Under the pieces are notes generated by a model. It had not been told where the DNA came from and made no database searches. It worked only from the letters and a program-made list of their open reading frames with translations. Below are positions 6,303-7,023 of a stretch of DNA of 7,023 bases, in pieces (position 1 is the first letter of the stretch; every line of letters starts with the position of its first letter). The stretch is taken from positions 1-7,023 of the forward strand of contig DAOUTY010000093.1 in NCBI GenBank assembly GCA_030668425.1. The letters are read 5' to 3'. Position numbers and translations under genes: made by a program. Origin of the DNA: Chloroflexota bacterium. GTDB lineage: Bacteria > Chloroflexota > Dehalococcoidia > SZUA-161.

Positions 6303-6941
6303 ATGACAAAGGTCAAGATCTGTGGCATAACCAACCTGGATGATGCTCTAGCGGCGATAGAGTGTGGGGCTGACGCTCTGGGGTTTGTCTTTGCACCAAG
6401 CCCGCGGCAGGTAACCACCTCAGCAGTTAAGGACATTGTAGGCCAGCTCCCGCCGTTTATCTTCAAGGTAGGAGTCTTCGTAAACAGCGAGCTCGCGGAG
6501 GTACAAGAGACCATGTCACTGTGCAATCTGGATTTGGCTCAACTCCATGGTGATGAAAGCCCCGGCTATTGCGCTACTCTTTTTCCCAAAGCGATCAAGG
6601 TGTTCACCACCGATAACTTACCGGCCTATCAGGAGTTGACGCACTACCAGGTTGCAGCATACATGCTCGATAGAGATAAAGAAGCGACAGCAGGTGATAC
6701 GGAGCAAAGCCGACTCTGGGAGCTCGCCCGTGAGATCAGGGATTATGGGCCGGTGATACTAGCCGGAGGGCTGACCCCTGAAAGTGTGGGGCAAGCAATT
6801 GAGACAGCCCGTCCCTACGCCGTGGATGTCTCCAGCGGGGTGGAGTCAGAGCCAGGGAAGAAGGACCATGGAAAACTGCGCTCTTTCATTGCAGCGACAA
6901 AATATGTCCAAACAGGAGCCAATGTTGAAACTGCCGGATGA
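6303..6941 (+). CDS. trpF: Phosphoribosylanthranilate isomerase
   Basis: TrpF performs the Amadori rearrangement of phosphoribosyl-anthranilate, the step between TrpD and TrpC. From ATG 6303 it is 212 residues and opens MTKVKICGIT, the standard start of the family, with the catalytic Cys7. Other family features are SPR (33-35, Arg35), QLHGDE (80-85), the probable general acid Asp123 in YMLDRD, GGLTPESV (155-162) and DVSSGVE (175-181) for phosphate binding. One oddity is that the loop after Asp123, normally with GGTG followed by FDW, here reads AGDTEQSRLW (130-139), keeping only one Gly, the Thr and the Trp. The frame shows no sign of damage. An in-frame GTG at 6294, overlapping the trpC stop by 4 bases, is an alternative start. 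I prefer ATG because AAGG (6289-6292) is 10 bases before it and the protein then begins canonically. Confidence 0.94.
   Translation: MTKVKICGITNLDDALAAIECGADALGFVFAPSPRQVTTSAVKDIVGQLPPFIFKVGVFVNSELAEVQETMSLCNLDLAQLHGDESPGYCATLFPKAIKVFTTDNLPAYQELTHYQVAAYMLDRDKEATAGDTEQSRLWELAREIRDYGPVILAGGLTPESVGQAIETARPYAVDVSSGVESEPGKKDHGKLRSFIAATKYVQTGANVETAG
6914..6918 (+). promoter_or_regulatory. Ribosome binding site of trpB inside the trpF end
   Basis: AGGAG lies within the last codons of trpF, only 3 bases before ATG 6922. An in-frame TTG at 6925 would have a more usual spacing of 6. The site supports a start in this region and not at the earlier in-frame ATG 6904, which has no purine-rich site before it. 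Confidence 0.6.
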
Positions 6942-7023
6942 ACAAGGCCACTACGGGCCCTATGGCGGCAAATTCGTGCCCGAGACCCTCATGCCCGCCT
7001 TGAGCGAACTCGAGTTGGCCTAC
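6922..7023 (+). CDS. trpB: Tryptophan synthase beta chain, N-terminal part (cut by window end)
   Basis: TrpB joins indole and serine to make tryptophan using pyridoxal phosphate, in complex with TrpA. Only 34 residues are in the window. PDEQGHYGPYGGKFVPETLMPALSELE is split by position: PDEQGHYGPYGG is 5-16 and KFVPETLMPALSEL is 17-30. This is the highly conserved opening of the TrpB1 type, which normally pairs with TrpA. The catalytic lysine and cofactor loop lie beyond the edge. The frame overlaps the end of trpF by 20 bases, so coupling is likely. The exact start is less certain than the identity: ATG 6922 is preferred over ATG 6904 and TTG 6925. Confidence 0.93.
   Translation, partial: MLKLPDEQGHYGPYGGKFVPETLMPALSELELAY

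Overview
The window is ordinary bacterial chromosome carrying core metabolism, and I see no undescribed system in it. From left to right it holds the last 66 codons of an unrecognised + strand protein and its terminator, then mnmG on the - strand. A 0.7 kb divergent intergenic region follows, and then the start of a tryptophan operon on the + strand: trpE-trpD-trpC-trpF-trpB, with trpB cut by the window edge. No mobile-element gene, CRISPR array, tRNA or rRNA gene was seen.

The best-supported regulatory find is a complete tryptophan-specific T-box leader in front of trpE (about 2610-2907). A near-consensus promoter precedes it (TTGACA, 17 bases, TAGATT). Stem I carries AGAGAG and GGTG motifs, and a symmetric 7x7 specifier loop presents the codon TGG. 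Stems II and III, the T-box core and mutually exclusive antiterminator and terminator hairpins follow. The variable base of the T-box bulge is C, which matches the G discriminator base of bacterial tRNA-Trp. Codon and acceptor-end reading therefore both point to tRNA-Trp: uncharged tRNA-Trp should let transcription continue into trpE.

The operon encodes the steps from chorismate to indole-3-glycerol phosphate, plus the start of the tryptophan synthase beta chain. Genes overlap or are separated by a few bases, as expected for one translationally coupled mRNA. No glutamine amidotransferase (trpG) lies between trpE and trpD, and trpD is not fused to one, so that subunit must be encoded elsewhere or after trpB. 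TrpF looks catalytically intact but has lost the usual Gly-Gly-Thr-Gly loop.

mnmG encodes the FAD enzyme that modifies wobble uridine in tRNA. It has its own good promoter very close to the start codon. The protein has a proline- and aromatic-rich insertion that looks like a small tandem duplication. Between the two divergent promoters lies a composite of dispersed-repeat-like palindromes (2369-2520).

The organism cannot be fixed from this window. A Trp T-box on the trp operon, moderate GC, GTG starts, the protein sequences and the intergenic repeat style would fit an anaerobic Chloroflexota (Dehalococcoidia-like) or a Firmicutes-related lineage. I lean towards the first, as inference only.
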